A stretch of DNA of 64,000 nt from assembly GCA_009469585.1 (NCBI GenBank), contig SSXW01000014.1:1-64000 (forward strand), given 5' to 3'. Source of the stretch: Dechloromonas sp. Dech2017. Its GTDB lineage: Bacteria; Pseudomonadota; Gammaproteobacteria; Burkholderiales; Rhodocyclaceae. Position 1 is the stretch's first letter. The number at the start of each line of letters is the position of its first letter. The position numbers and the translations under genes are program-made. The notes under the pieces were generated by a model. The model did not search any database. It was not told where the DNA came from and saw only the letters and a program-made list of their open reading frames with translations. This document shows positions 53,201 to 64,000 of the stretch, piece after piece.

Positions 53201-55498
53201 CTTCTTCATCAGCACTTCGCGACCGCCGCGGCCGTCCATGGCCGAGACCAGCCCGGCATTCTCCATCGCCTCGATGAGCCGGGCCGAGCGGTTGTAGCCG
53301 ATGCGCAGGTGGCGCTGGACCAGCGAAATCGACGCCCGCTGGTTCTTCAGCACGATATCGACGGCCTGGTCGTAGAGCGGATCGCTCTCGGCATCGCCGC
53401 CCTCGCCGCCTTCGCCGCCGCCCTCCTCGTCGTCGCCGCCGGCGCCGCTCAGGATGTCCTCGACGTACTCCGGCGCCCCGGTCGCCTTGAGGTGCTCGAC
53501 GACGCGATGCACTTCGTCGTCGGAGACGAAGGCGCCATGGACGCGCGTCGGATAGCCGGTGCCCGGCGCCAGGTAGAGCATGTCGCCCATGCCGAGCAGG
53601 GCCTCGGCGCCCATCTGGTCGAGGATGGTACGCGAGTCGATCTTGCTCGAGACCTGGAAGGACAGGCGAGTCGGGATGTTGGCCTTGATCAGGCCGGTGA
53701 TCACGTCCACGCTCGGCCGCTGCGTCGCCAGCACCAGGTGGATGCCGGCCGCCCGCGCCTTCTGGGCGAGGCGGGCGATCTGCTCCTCGACCTTCTTGCC
53801 GACGACCATCATCAGGTCGGCCAGCTCGTCGATGACGACGACGATGAAGGGCATGGTCTTGAGCGGCTCCGGCGTTTCAGGCGTCAGGGTCAGCGGGTTG
53901 GGGATGTGCTCACCGCGCTTCTCGGCCTCGCGGATCTTGGTGTTGAGGCCGGCGATGTTGCGCACGCCCATCGCCGACATCAGCTTGTAGCGCTTCTCCA
54001 TCTCGGTCACGCACCAGTGCAGCGCGTTGGCCGCCTGCTTCATGTCGGTGACGACCGGCGCCAGCAGGTGGGGAATGCCTTCGTAGATCGACAGTTCGAG
54101 CATCTTGGGGTCGACCATGATCAGGCGCACCTGATCGGGCTCGGCCTTGTAGAGCATCGACAAAATCATCGCATTGACGCCGACCGACTTGCCCGAACCG
54201 GTCGTCCCGGCGACCAGCAGGTGCGGCGTCTTGGCCAGGTCGGCGACCACCGGCAGGCCGCCGATGTCCTTGCCGAGGCATACGGTGAGCGGGCTGCTCA
54301 TGTCGTTGTACGGCTTGCTGGAGATGATCTCGGACAGCTTGACGGTCTGCCGCTTCGGGTTGGGCAGCTCGAGCGCCATGCACGACTTGCCGGGCACCGT
54401 CTCGACGACGCGGATCGACACCAGGGCCAGCGCACGGGCCAGGTCACGCGCCAGATTGACGATCTGGGCCCCCTTGACGCCGACCGCCGGCTCGATTTCG
54501 TAGCGCGTGATGACCGGGCCGGGCATCGCCGCCAGCACCTTGACCTGGACGCCGAAGTCGGCCAGCTTGCGCTCGATCAGGCGCGAGGTGTATTCGAGGG
54601 TTTCCGGGCTGACCGTCTCGGTGGCCGGCGGCGCCGGGTCGAGCAGGTGCAGCGGCGGCAGGGTGCCGCCGAAGATGGCCTCGGGGAACAGCGCCACCTG
54701 CTTCTCGCGCTCGATGCGCGCTTCGGCCTTCTTGGAAACCGGCACCTCGGGCGGCGGCGTCTCGATGATGATCGGTTCGTGCAGTTCGACCCGCCGCTTT
54801 TCCTCTTCGACGACGACCTCGCGCTGCTGCGCGACTTCCTTGCCGATCTGGCGGTCGCGCCAGGCATCGACCCGACCGTAGAAGAAGCCGACCGAGGCCT
54901 CGAGCAGCAGGCCGAGCTTCTCGAAGGCCCAGATCCACGACATCCCGGAGAAAATGCTCCAGCCGGCCGCCATCACGGCCAGCAGGAGCAGTGTCGAGCC
55001 GGTGTAGCCGAGCTGGTTGGCGAGAATGCGGCCGAGCTCGATGCCGAGCACACCGCCCGGGGCGAGCGGCAATTCGGCCTGCAGCGTATAGAAGCGCAGC
55101 GCTTCCAGCGCCGAACTGGCCACCAGCAGGCAGCAGAAGCCGCCGAGGGCGATGAACAGCGGGTGATGGGCCGACGTCTCGTCGGAATGAAAATGGCGGA
55201 TGCCGCGCCAGACGAACATGCCGAGCAGCACGATCCACCACCAGGCCGACAGGCCGAAAACATAGAGCATCAGGTCGGCGATCCACGCCCCGGCCCGCCC
55301 GGCCGGGTTATCGACAGTGGACGAGATGACGGCATGCGACCAGCCCGGATCTTCCTTGCTGAACCCCCACAGCGCCATGCCGAGAAAGAGGGCGACGGCG
55401 CCAACGCCGAGCCAGCGCGACTCCTGCAGCAAGGTGCCGATTTTCTCCGGCAGCGGGCTGGGCGCCGCCCGGCTGATCGTTCTCGCCCCCATGCTCAC
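53189..55498 (-). CDS. ftsK: DNA translocase FtsK
   Basis: This 769-aa protein has four N-terminal membrane spans (about 30-200), a linker, and the RecA-like motor with [16 protein letters not shown] (Walker A) and [16 protein letters not shown] (Walker B). An unusual Gly/Asp/Glu-rich linker ([16 protein letters not shown]) is followed by the gamma winged helix ([24 protein letters not shown]) that reads KOPS sites. It pumps DNA at the septum for chromosome segregation. The start is either GTG 55498, overlapping the Crp gene stop, or ATG 55492. Confidence 0.95.
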   Translation of the reverse strand: MSMGARTISRAAPSPLPEKIGTLLQESRWLGVGAVALFLGMALWGFSKEDPGWSHAVISSTVDNPAGRAGAWIADLMLYVFGLSAWWWIVLLGMFVWRGIRHFHSDETSAHHPLFIALGGFCCLLVASSALEALRFYTLQAELPLAPGGVLGIELGRILANQLGYTGSTLLLLAVMAAGWSIFSGMSWIWAFEKLGLLLEASVGFFYGRVDAWRDRQIGKEVAQQREVVVEEEKRRVELHEPIIIETPPPEVPVSKKAEARIEREKQVALFPEAIFGGTLPPLHLLDPAPPATETVSPETLEYTSRLIERKLADFGVQVKVLAAMPGPVITRYEIEPAVGVKGAQIVNLARDLARALALVSIRVVETVPGKSCMALELPNPKRQTVKLSEIISSKPYNDMSSPLTVCLGKDIGGLPVVADLAKTPHLLVAGTTGSGKSVGVNAMILSMLYKAEPDQVRLIMVDPKMLELSIYEGIPHLLAPVVTDMKQAANALHWCVTEMEKRYKLMSAMGVRNIAGLNTKIREAEKRGEHIPNPLTLTPETPEPLKTMPFIVVVIDELADLMMVVGKKVEEQIARLAQKARAAGIHLVLATQRPSVDVITGLIKANIPTRLSFQVSSKIDSRTILDQMGAEALLGMGDMLYLAPGTGYPTRVHGAFVSDDEVHRVVEHLKATGAPEYVEDILSGAGGDDEEGGGEGGEGGDAESDPLYDQAVDIVLKNQRASISLVQRHLRIGYNRSARLIEAMENAGLVSAMDGRGGREVLMKKPAE

Positions 55499-56157
55499 GC
55501 CCCCGGGATGACCAGCAGGTCGTCGTCGTAGCGGATGTAACCGTTCAGTTCCAGATCGCGCATGACCTTGCTGACCATTTCACGCGAGGCACCAATCATT
55601 TTTGCCATATCCTGTTTCGAAATCTTCTTTTTGATCACCCGCTGCCCATCGACCAGCTCCGACATGTCGAGCAACAGCCGGGCGACCCGCCCATAAACGT
55701 CGAGCAGCGCCAGGCTTTCGATCTTGCGGTCGGCATCGCGCAGGCGCACGACGAGGATCTTCATCAGCTTCTGCGCCACCTCGAAATTTTCCTGCAGGCA
55801 GCGCTGGAAGGCATCCTTGCTCAGCAGCAGCAGTTCGCAGGCTTCGGCGGCAACGACATTGGCCGAACGCGGACTGCCGTCGATCAGGCCCATCTCGCCG
55901 AAAAACTCGCCGGGGCCAAGCCAGGCCAGGATGATCTCGCGACCCTCCTCGTCGGTATTGGTCACCTTGGCGCGCCCGCTGAGCATGATGTACAGCGAAT
56001 CCGTGCTCTCTCCGGCGCGCACCACGAAGGCGCCGCGCTCGACGCGCTTGCGGCCGGCGACGCGGCCGATCTTCTCGAGCTCGCTATCGCCCAGCCCGGA
56101 AAACAGCGGCAGATTGCGCAGGACAACCAGACTTAATCCACAAGGAGAAGTTGCCAT
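55495..56157 (-). CDS. Crp/Fnr-family transcription regulator
   Basis: This 220-aa protein has an N-terminal cyclic-nucleotide-type domain ([38 protein letters not shown]) with the Glu and Arg of the ligand pocket kept, and a C-terminal HTH ([22 protein letters not shown]). There are no N-terminal Cys for an iron-sulfur cluster, so it is Crp-like rather than Fnr. It is coupled to ftsK by a 4-nt overlap, so it may also set ftsK expression. It is divergent from trxB. Confidence 0.9.
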   Translation of the reverse strand: MATSPCGLSLVVLRNLPLFSGLGDSELEKIGRVAGRKRVERGAFVVRAGESTDSLYIMLSGRAKVTNTDEEGREIILAWLGPGEFFGEMGLIDGSPRSANVVAAEACELLLLSKDAFQRCLQENFEVAQKLMKILVVRLRDADRKIESLALLDVYGRVARLLLDMSELVDGQRVIKKKISKQDMAKMIGASREMVSKVMRDLELNGYIRYDDDLLVIPGA

Positions 56158-56251
56158 AAATCATTTTCCGTTCATAGAGTTACGAAACAATTATAAACCG
56201 GTTTCCCATATTTCATAGGAACTTCGCAGAAATTGGAAGCCCCGGGAGCGC

Positions 56252-58127
<1,876 letters not shown>

Positions 58128-58129
<2 letters not shown>

Positions 58130-58155
58130 AAAGGGCGACCGTCGTCGCCCTTTTT
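58128..58155. terminator. Bidirectional terminator between Smr gene and glnB
   Basis: AAAAAGGGCGAC and GTCGCCCTTTTT pair perfectly around CGTC, with an A-run on one side and a T-run on the other, so it can stop both the Smr transcript and the convergent nadE-glnB transcript. Confidence 0.88.
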
Positions 58156-58188
58156 CGATTTTGCCGCTTTTTTGCCGTCGACCGCGGG
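58152..58188 (-). repeat. Dispersed GCGGTCGACGG/A-tract repeat
   Basis: On the minus strand CCCGCGGTCGACGGC, A tract, GCGGC, A tract and TCGAAAAA lie right against the terminator. This copy is intergenic. Confidence 0.55.
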
Positions 58189-58217
58189 ATAGCCGCGGAA
58201 CCGGCCTTCAGCGCAGC

Positions 58218-60197
<1,980 letters not shown>

Positions 60198-60203
60198 GGA
60201 CAC

Positions 60204-60752
60204 TTAGAAGTTCGGCTTGTCCTTGGCGTCGTTGAAACGCTGGATGCCGGACATGATTTCCTGGCGGGCGGCGTCGATGCCTTCCCAGCCGTTGACCTTG
60301 ACCCACTTGCCCGGCTCGAGATCCTTGTAGCGCTCGAAGAAGTGGGCGATCTGCTTGCGCAGCAGCTCGGGCATGTCTTCGTAGGTCTTGACGTCCTTGT
60401 AGAGCGGGGTCAGCTTGTCGACCGGGACGGCCAGCAGCTTGGCATCGTCGCCGCCTTCGTCGGTCATCGACAGCTGGCCGAGCGGGCGGCAGCGGACGAC
60501 GACACCGGGGGGCAGGGAGAACGGCGCGACGACCAGCACGTCGACCGGGTCGCCGTCGCCGGCGATGGTGTGCGGGATGTAGCCGTAGTTGCACGGATAG
60601 TGCATGGAGGTCGACATGAAGCGATCGACGAAGATCGCGCCGCTTTCCTTGTCGACTTCGTACTTGACCGGCTCGGAGTGAGCCGAGATTTCGATGATGA
60701 CGTTGAAGTCGTCAGGAAGGGACTTGCCGGAAGGAACGTTGTTGAGGGCCAT
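60204..60752 (-). CDS. ppa: Inorganic pyrophosphatase
   Basis: This 182-aa class I enzyme hydrolyses pyrophosphate. It has the conserved [20 protein letters not shown] and [12 protein letters not shown] metal-binding sequence and KVNGWEG. It has its own minus-strand -10 (TATAAT, 60792-60787) and a GAGAGA site. It leads into nadE, which itself releases pyrophosphate. Confidence 0.95.
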   Translation of the reverse strand: MALNNVPSGKSLPDDFNVIIEISAHSEPVKYEVDKESGAIFVDRFMSTSMHYPCNYGYIPHTIAGDGDPVDVLVVAPFSLPPGVVVRCRPLGQLSMTDEGGDDAKLLAVPVDKLTPLYKDVKTYEDMPELLRKQIAHFFERYKDLEPGKWVKVNGWEGIDAARQEIMSGIQRFNDAKDKPNF

Positions 60753-60786
60753 CGCTATCTCTCTGCGTTAGGGTTGAGAATCCGTG

Positions 60787-60792
60787 ATTATA
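60787..60792 (-). promoter_or_regulatory. -10 box of ppa
   Basis: TATAAT on the minus strand lies 34 nt before the ppa ATG. It is the likely promoter for ppa and perhaps for ppa-nadE-glnB. The -35 is weak. Confidence 0.5.
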
Positions 60793-60811
60793 ACGCTGCA
60801 CTTGGCTGTCA

Positions 60812-61597
60812 TCAGCACCAGGCAGCGAGAAACTCCTGCCAATGGGGGGCGCCGATACGGGCCAGTTGCGCCTTGACGAATTCGCCCTCGGCGATTTCCT
60901 CTTCCGCCGTCAACTCGCCGCGCAGGCGACGGAAGCGGTTGTAGACCAGGTAGGTGTTGATGACGTCGGTCTCGCAATAGTTGCGGATCTCGGCGATCTT
61001 GCCGGCTTGCCAGGCCTCCCAGACCTTGCCGCCATCCATGCCGAGCTTGCCGGGAAAGCCGAAGAGCTTGGCCAGGTCGTCGAGCGGCGCGTTGGCCCGG
61101 CCGTTGTAGAGGGCCAGCAGGTCCATCAGGTCGAGGTGGCGGGTGTGGTAGCGGCTGATGTAGTTGTTCCACTTGAAATCGCGCGAATCGGCGTAGTCGC
61201 CGTCGCCCATGTCCCAGTAGCGCGGCGCCGCGACGCCGTGCAGCATGCCGCGGTAGTGCAGCACCGGCAGGTCGAAGCCGCCGCCGTTCCACGATACGAT
61301 CTGCGGCGTGAATTTCTCGATGCCGTCGAAAAAGCGCTGGATGATCGCCCCTTCGTCGAGATCCGGCTCGGACAGCGACCAGACGCGCAGCCCCTCGCCG
61401 GTGCGCAGCACGCAGGAGACAGTCACCACGCGCTGCAGGTGGAGCGGCAGGAAATCGTTGCCGGTCTTGGCCCGCCGCTGCTGGAAGGCGAGCTCGGCGA
61501 CCTCGTCGTCGGAAAGCGTGTCGGCCAGGTCGTTGAGGCGACGCAGGCCGGCGACATCGGGAATCGTCTCGATGTCGAAAACGAGGACGGGTTTCAT
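60812..61597 (-). CDS. PolB-type 3'-5' exonuclease
   Basis: This 261-aa protein is a DEDD-family exonuclease domain: VFDIETIPD (Asp-x-Glu), VSWNGGGFDLPVLHYR (Asp) and YCETDVINTY (Asp). This matches the group described as predicted 3'-5' exonuclease related to the exonuclease domain of PolB. It probably trims DNA in repair. ATG 61597 starts the first beta-strand; the extra upstream codons run into the dispersed repeat. Confidence 0.85.
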   Translation of the reverse strand: MKPVLVFDIETIPDVAGLRRLNDLADTLSDDEVAELAFQQRRAKTGNDFLPLHLQRVVTVSCVLRTGEGLRVWSLSEPDLDEGAIIQRFFDGIEKFTPQIVSWNGGGFDLPVLHYRGMLHGVAAPRYWDMGDGDYADSRDFKWNNYISRYHTRHLDLMDLLALYNGRANAPLDDLAKLFGFPGKLGMDGGKVWEAWQAGKIAEIRNYCETDVINTYLVYNRFRRLRGELTAEEEIAEGEFVKAQLARIGAPHWQEFLAAWC

Positions 61598-61611
61598 TGA
61601 AATACCTCGAC

Positions 61612-61680
61612 GCAGAGGCACAGAGACGCAGAGAGATGCTGCAAAACGAAAAACTGTTCGCGCCTCTGCGCCTCTACGTC
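61612..61680. repeat. Dispersed inverted repeat (GACGCAGAGG type)
   Basis: CGACGCAGAGGCACAGAGACGCAGAGA and, inverted about 30 bp later, GCGCCTCTGCGCCTCTACGTC form an imperfect hairpin between the exonuclease gene and cysM. It is the second copy of the element seen at 22637-22710. Confidence 0.6.
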
Positions 61681-61694
61681 AAAAACCAACGACA

Positions 61695-62594
61695 TCATGC
61701 CGGGAAGACGCCAGTCGACAGGTAGCGGTCGCCGCGGTCGCAGACGATGGTGACGATCACCGCGTTTTCCAGCTCCTGGGCCAGGCGCAGCGCCACGGCC
61801 AGCGCCCCGCCCGAGGAAATGCCGGCGAAGATGCCCTCTTCGATGGCCAGCCGGCGGGTCATCGCCTCGGCATCGGCCTGGCTGACGTTTTCGACGCGGT
61901 CGACCCGGCTGCGGTCGAAAATCTTCGGCAGGTAGGCTTCCGGCCACTTGCGGATGCCGGGAATCTGACTGCCGTCTTCCGGCTGGCAACCGATGATCTG
62001 GATGGCCGGATTCTGCGCCTTAAGGAAGGCCGAGGTGCCCATGATGGTGCCGGTCGTCCCCATGCTGGAAACGAAATGGGTGATCTTGCCGTCGGTGTCG
62101 CGCCAGATTTCCGGGCCGGTCCCCTCGACGTGGGCCAGCGGATTGTCCGGGTTGGCGAACTGGTCGAGAATGATGCCCTTGCCTTCGTCGCGCATCTTCT
62201 CGGCGACGTCGCGGCACAGTTCCATACCGCCATCCCTGGGGGTCAGCACCAGTTCGGCGCCGTAGGCGCGCATGCTCTGCCGGCGCTCGACGCTCTGGTT
62301 CTCGGGCATGACCAGGATCATCCGGTAGCCCTTGATGGCCGCCGCCATGGCCAGGGCGATGCCGGTGTTGCCGGAGGTCGCTTCGATCAGCGTGTCGCCC
62401 GGCTTGATGTCGCCCCGCGCCTCGGCATGGATGATCATCGACAGGGCCGGCCTGTCCTTGACCGAACCGGCCGGGTTGTTGCCCTCCAGCTTGGCCAGGA
62501 TGACGTTGTTGCGCTTGTCGTTGTCGGCGCCCGGGATGCGGACCAGACGCACCAGCGGCGTATTGCCGACAAAATCCTGCAGGGTTTTATACAT
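61695..62594 (-). CDS. cysM: Cysteine synthase B
   Basis: This 299-aa PLP enzyme makes cysteine from O-acetylserine and sulfide or thiosulfate. It begins [17 protein letters not shown], has the PLP Lys in [26 protein letters not shown] and [12 protein letters not shown] 62594 (or 62600) overlaps the end of hldD by 8-14 nt, so it is coupled to that gene. It completes the route started by the cysIH cluster elsewhere in the window. Confidence 0.93.
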   Translation of the reverse strand: MYKTLQDFVGNTPLVRLVRIPGADNDKRNNVILAKLEGNNPAGSVKDRPALSMIIHAEARGDIKPGDTLIEATSGNTGIALAMAAAIKGYRMILVMPENQSVERRQSMRAYGAELVLTPRDGGMELCRDVAEKMRDEGKGIILDQFANPDNPLAHVEGTGPEIWRDTDGKITHFVSSMGTTGTIMGTSAFLKAQNPAIQIIGCQPEDGSQIPGIRKWPEAYLPKIFDRSRVDRVENVSQADAEAMTRRLAIEEGIFAGISSGGALAVALRLAQELENAVIVTIVCDRGDRYLSTGVFPA

Positions 62595-63585
62595 TTTCAT
62601 GAAGCCACGCGATGTATTGGGAAACGCCCTCCTCGACCGTGGCCATCGCCGCATCGTAGCCGGCATCGCGCAGGCGGGTCAGGTCGGCCTGGGTGTATGC
62701 CTGGTACTTGCCTTTGAGGGCCTCGGGGAAGGCGACGTATTCCAGCAAGCCCTGTGCCCGCAACTCGGCGAGGCCGAGCGGGCTTTCGTTTTTTGCCCGG
62801 CGGCAGCCGTTGACCGCAGCAACCGCCACATCGTTGAAGCTCTGCGCCCGCCCCGAACCGAGGTTGAAAATGCCTGACTTTTCCGGATGGTCGAGGAAGA
62901 ACAGATTGACCTTGGCGACATCGCCGACAAAGACGAAATCCCGCATCTGGCCGCCATTCTCATAGCCGTGCGAAGCCTCGAACAGCTTCACCTTGCCCTC
63001 GGCCTTGAACTGGTTGTAGTTGTGGAAGGCGACCGAGGCCATCCGCCCCTTGTGCGTTTCGCGCGGGCCATAGACGTTGAAGTAGCGGAAGCCGACGACC
63101 TGCGACGACGGATTCTGGGCCAGCTTCTGGCGCACGATCTGGTCGAACAGGAATTTCGAGTAGCCGTACACGTTGAGCGGCCCCTCGTACTGCCGCTCCT
63201 CCTTGAACACGCTGCTCGCCCCGTAGGTTGCCGCACTCGACGCGTAGAGGAACTGGACATCCTGATCAAGGCACCAGTCGAGCAGGATGGAGGAATAACG
63301 AAAATTGTTCTCCATCATGTAGCGGCCGTCGGTCTCCATGGTGTCGGAGCAGGCGCCTTCATGGAAGATGGCCTCGATCTCGCCGTCGAAATGGCCGGCC
63401 TGGATGCGCTCGATGAAGTCGTTCTTGTCGAGGTAGTCGGCAATCTCGCAATCGACCAGGTTCCTGAACTTGTCGGCCCTGGTCAGGTTGTCGACGGCGA
63501 TGATCCTGGTCCCGCCGCGCTCGTTGAGCGCCTTGACGATGTTCGACCCGATGAATCCGGCGGCGCCGGTAACGACGGTATACAT
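62587..63585 (-). CDS. hldD: ADP-L-glycero-D-manno-heptose 6-epimerase
   Basis: This 332-aa SDR enzyme makes the heptose donor for lipopolysaccharide core. It has the NAD(P)-binding [29 protein letters not shown], the active-site [10 protein letters not shown] and [11 protein letters not shown]. It overlaps cysM and is preceded by the heptose kinase gene, so an LPS heptose operon runs leftwards from the window edge. Confidence 0.95.
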   Translation of the reverse strand: MYTVVTGAAGFIGSNIVKALNERGGTRIIAVDNLTRADKFRNLVDCEIADYLDKNDFIERIQAGHFDGEIEAIFHEGACSDTMETDGRYMMENNFRYSSILLDWCLDQDVQFLYASSAATYGASSVFKEERQYEGPLNVYGYSKFLFDQIVRQKLAQNPSSQVVGFRYFNVYGPRETHKGRMASVAFHNYNQFKAEGKVKLFEASHGYENGGQMRDFVFVGDVAKVNLFFLDHPEKSGIFNLGSGRAQSFNDVAVAAVNGCRRAKNESPLGLAELRAQGLLEYVAFPEALKGKYQAYTQADLTRLRDAGYDAAMATVEEGVSQYIAWLHENV

Positions 63586-63594
63586 GGCTTTTCC

Positions 63595-64000
63595 TTACAA
63601 AGCGGCCGCCAGTTCCTGGCGGCTGACGACAGCGGTTCCCAGCTTGCCGACGACGATGCCGGCAGCGATGTTGGCGACGCGGATGGCTTCGGCCCAGTCG
63701 GCACCGGCCGCCAGCATGACGGCCAGCGTGGCGATGACGGTGTCGCCGGCCCCCGAGACGTCGAAGACTTCCAGCGCGTGGGCCGCCTGATGATAGCTTT
63801 CACCGTCGGCGAACAGCGTCATGCCCTCCTCGCTGCGCGTCACCAGCAGGGCTTCCAGGCCGAGCTCGCCGCGTAGCTTGCGGGCCTTGGCACGCAACTC
63901 GTCTTCCGACGACCAGCGCCCGACCACTTCACGCAATTCGGAGCGATTCGGCGTGATCACCGTCGCCCCGGCATAGCGCGCATAGTCGTCGCCCTTCGGG
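63595..64000 (-). CDS. rfaE1: D-glycero-beta-D-manno-heptose-7-phosphate kinase, partial
   Basis: Only the C-terminal ~134 residues are in the window; the reading frame runs off the right edge. TPNRSELREVVG, LVTRSEEGMTLF and the PfkB anion-hole motif FDVSGAGDTVIATLAV identify the kinase half of the heptose pathway. The protein stops at LGTAVVSRQELAAAL without the nucleotidyltransferase half, so it is the separate RfaE1/HldA type. It is followed 9 nt later by hldD. Confidence 0.9.
   Translation of the reverse strand, partial: PKGDDYARYAGATVITPNRSELREVVGRWSSEDELRAKARKLRGELGLEALLVTRSEEGMTLFADGESYHQAAHALEVFDVSGAGDTVIATLAVMLAAGADWAEAIRVANIAAGIVVGKLGTAVVSRQELAAAL

Noticed and set aside
53108..55531. 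807-codon antisense frame over ftsK
   Set aside because: The FtsK frame has all motor and membrane motifs; the antisense product is rich in Arg, Asp, Gly and Leu without any domain and is a composition effect.

Overview
The window suggests a chromosome of a high-GC betaproteobacterium, probably of the Rhodocyclales (Dechloromonas/Azonexus type). The reasons are the set of typical neighbours: aconitase B, a DUF2863 protein, bioA...bioCD, the cysB/TSUP/cysI/DUF934/cysH cluster, nadE-glnB, and hldD next to an RfaE1-type kinase. The assignment rests on gene content and style only; there is no rRNA or other marker in the window. I saw no tRNA, rRNA or CRISPR array.

Region 1 (1 to about 13.45 kb) is an integrated, probably mobilizable element whose left end lies outside the window. 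It is visibly more AT-rich than the rest, especially at 9.2-10.9 kb. From left to right it has three small minus-strand genes (the last a coiled-coil TraD-like accessory protein), a possible oriT, and a divergent MobA/MobL relaxase. A minus-strand replication-like module follows: a 932-aa TOPRIM-like/DUF927 primase-helicase, a TGTCGG repeat cluster that resembles iterons, an unknown protein, a AAA+ ATPase, a metallophosphoesterase and a DUF6876-like protein. Then come a decayed gene, an AT-rich membrane-anchored protein, a zinc-finger/HTH protein, and the right-end integration module (tiny ORF, DUF4224 protein, GTG-started tyrosine integrase). The integration module sits behind a consensus promoter whose -10 is buried in a perfect 23-bp palindrome. 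The integrase is next to acnB.

Region 2 (13.5-21.4 kb): acnB, an intergenic duplication of a ~98-bp unit carrying perfect DnaA boxes, a coupled dusC / TrmB-like methyltransferase / YkgJ-like operon, a lone PIN protein, and yaaA-pldA-DUF2141.

Region 3 (21.4-31 kb): DUF2863, then biotin synthesis (bioA, bioF, bioH, bioC, bioD). Between bioA and bioF sits a tightly coupled DltA-like adenylation enzyme, MBOAT-like membrane protein and carrier protein, a DltABC-like set without DltD.

Region 4 (31-39 kb): Hpt and HD-GYP signalling proteins, yciB-yciI-bolA, a parvulin isomerase, two HDOD proteins and an orphan NosD-like protein.

Region 5 (38-43 kb): cysB divergent from the assimilatory sulfate cluster.

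Region 6 (43-53 kb): a hybrid histidine kinase, argC, and a three-part fusion of a cyclic-nucleotide-binding-like domain, an acetate-kinase domain with altered active-site motifs, and a PduL phosphotransacylase. A cytochrome c, a PilZ-like protein, a Yip1 protein, an MscS channel and lolA follow.

Region 7 (53-64 kb): ftsK, a Crp-type regulator, trxB, an Smr protein, glnB, nadE, ppa, a PolB-type exonuclease, cysM, hldD and a partial rfaE1.

Two dispersed repeat families occur in the chromosomal part: GCGGTCGACC followed by A/T tracts (at least eight copies, several inside genes), and GACGCAGAGG-type inverted repeats (two copies). I saw neither in the element.
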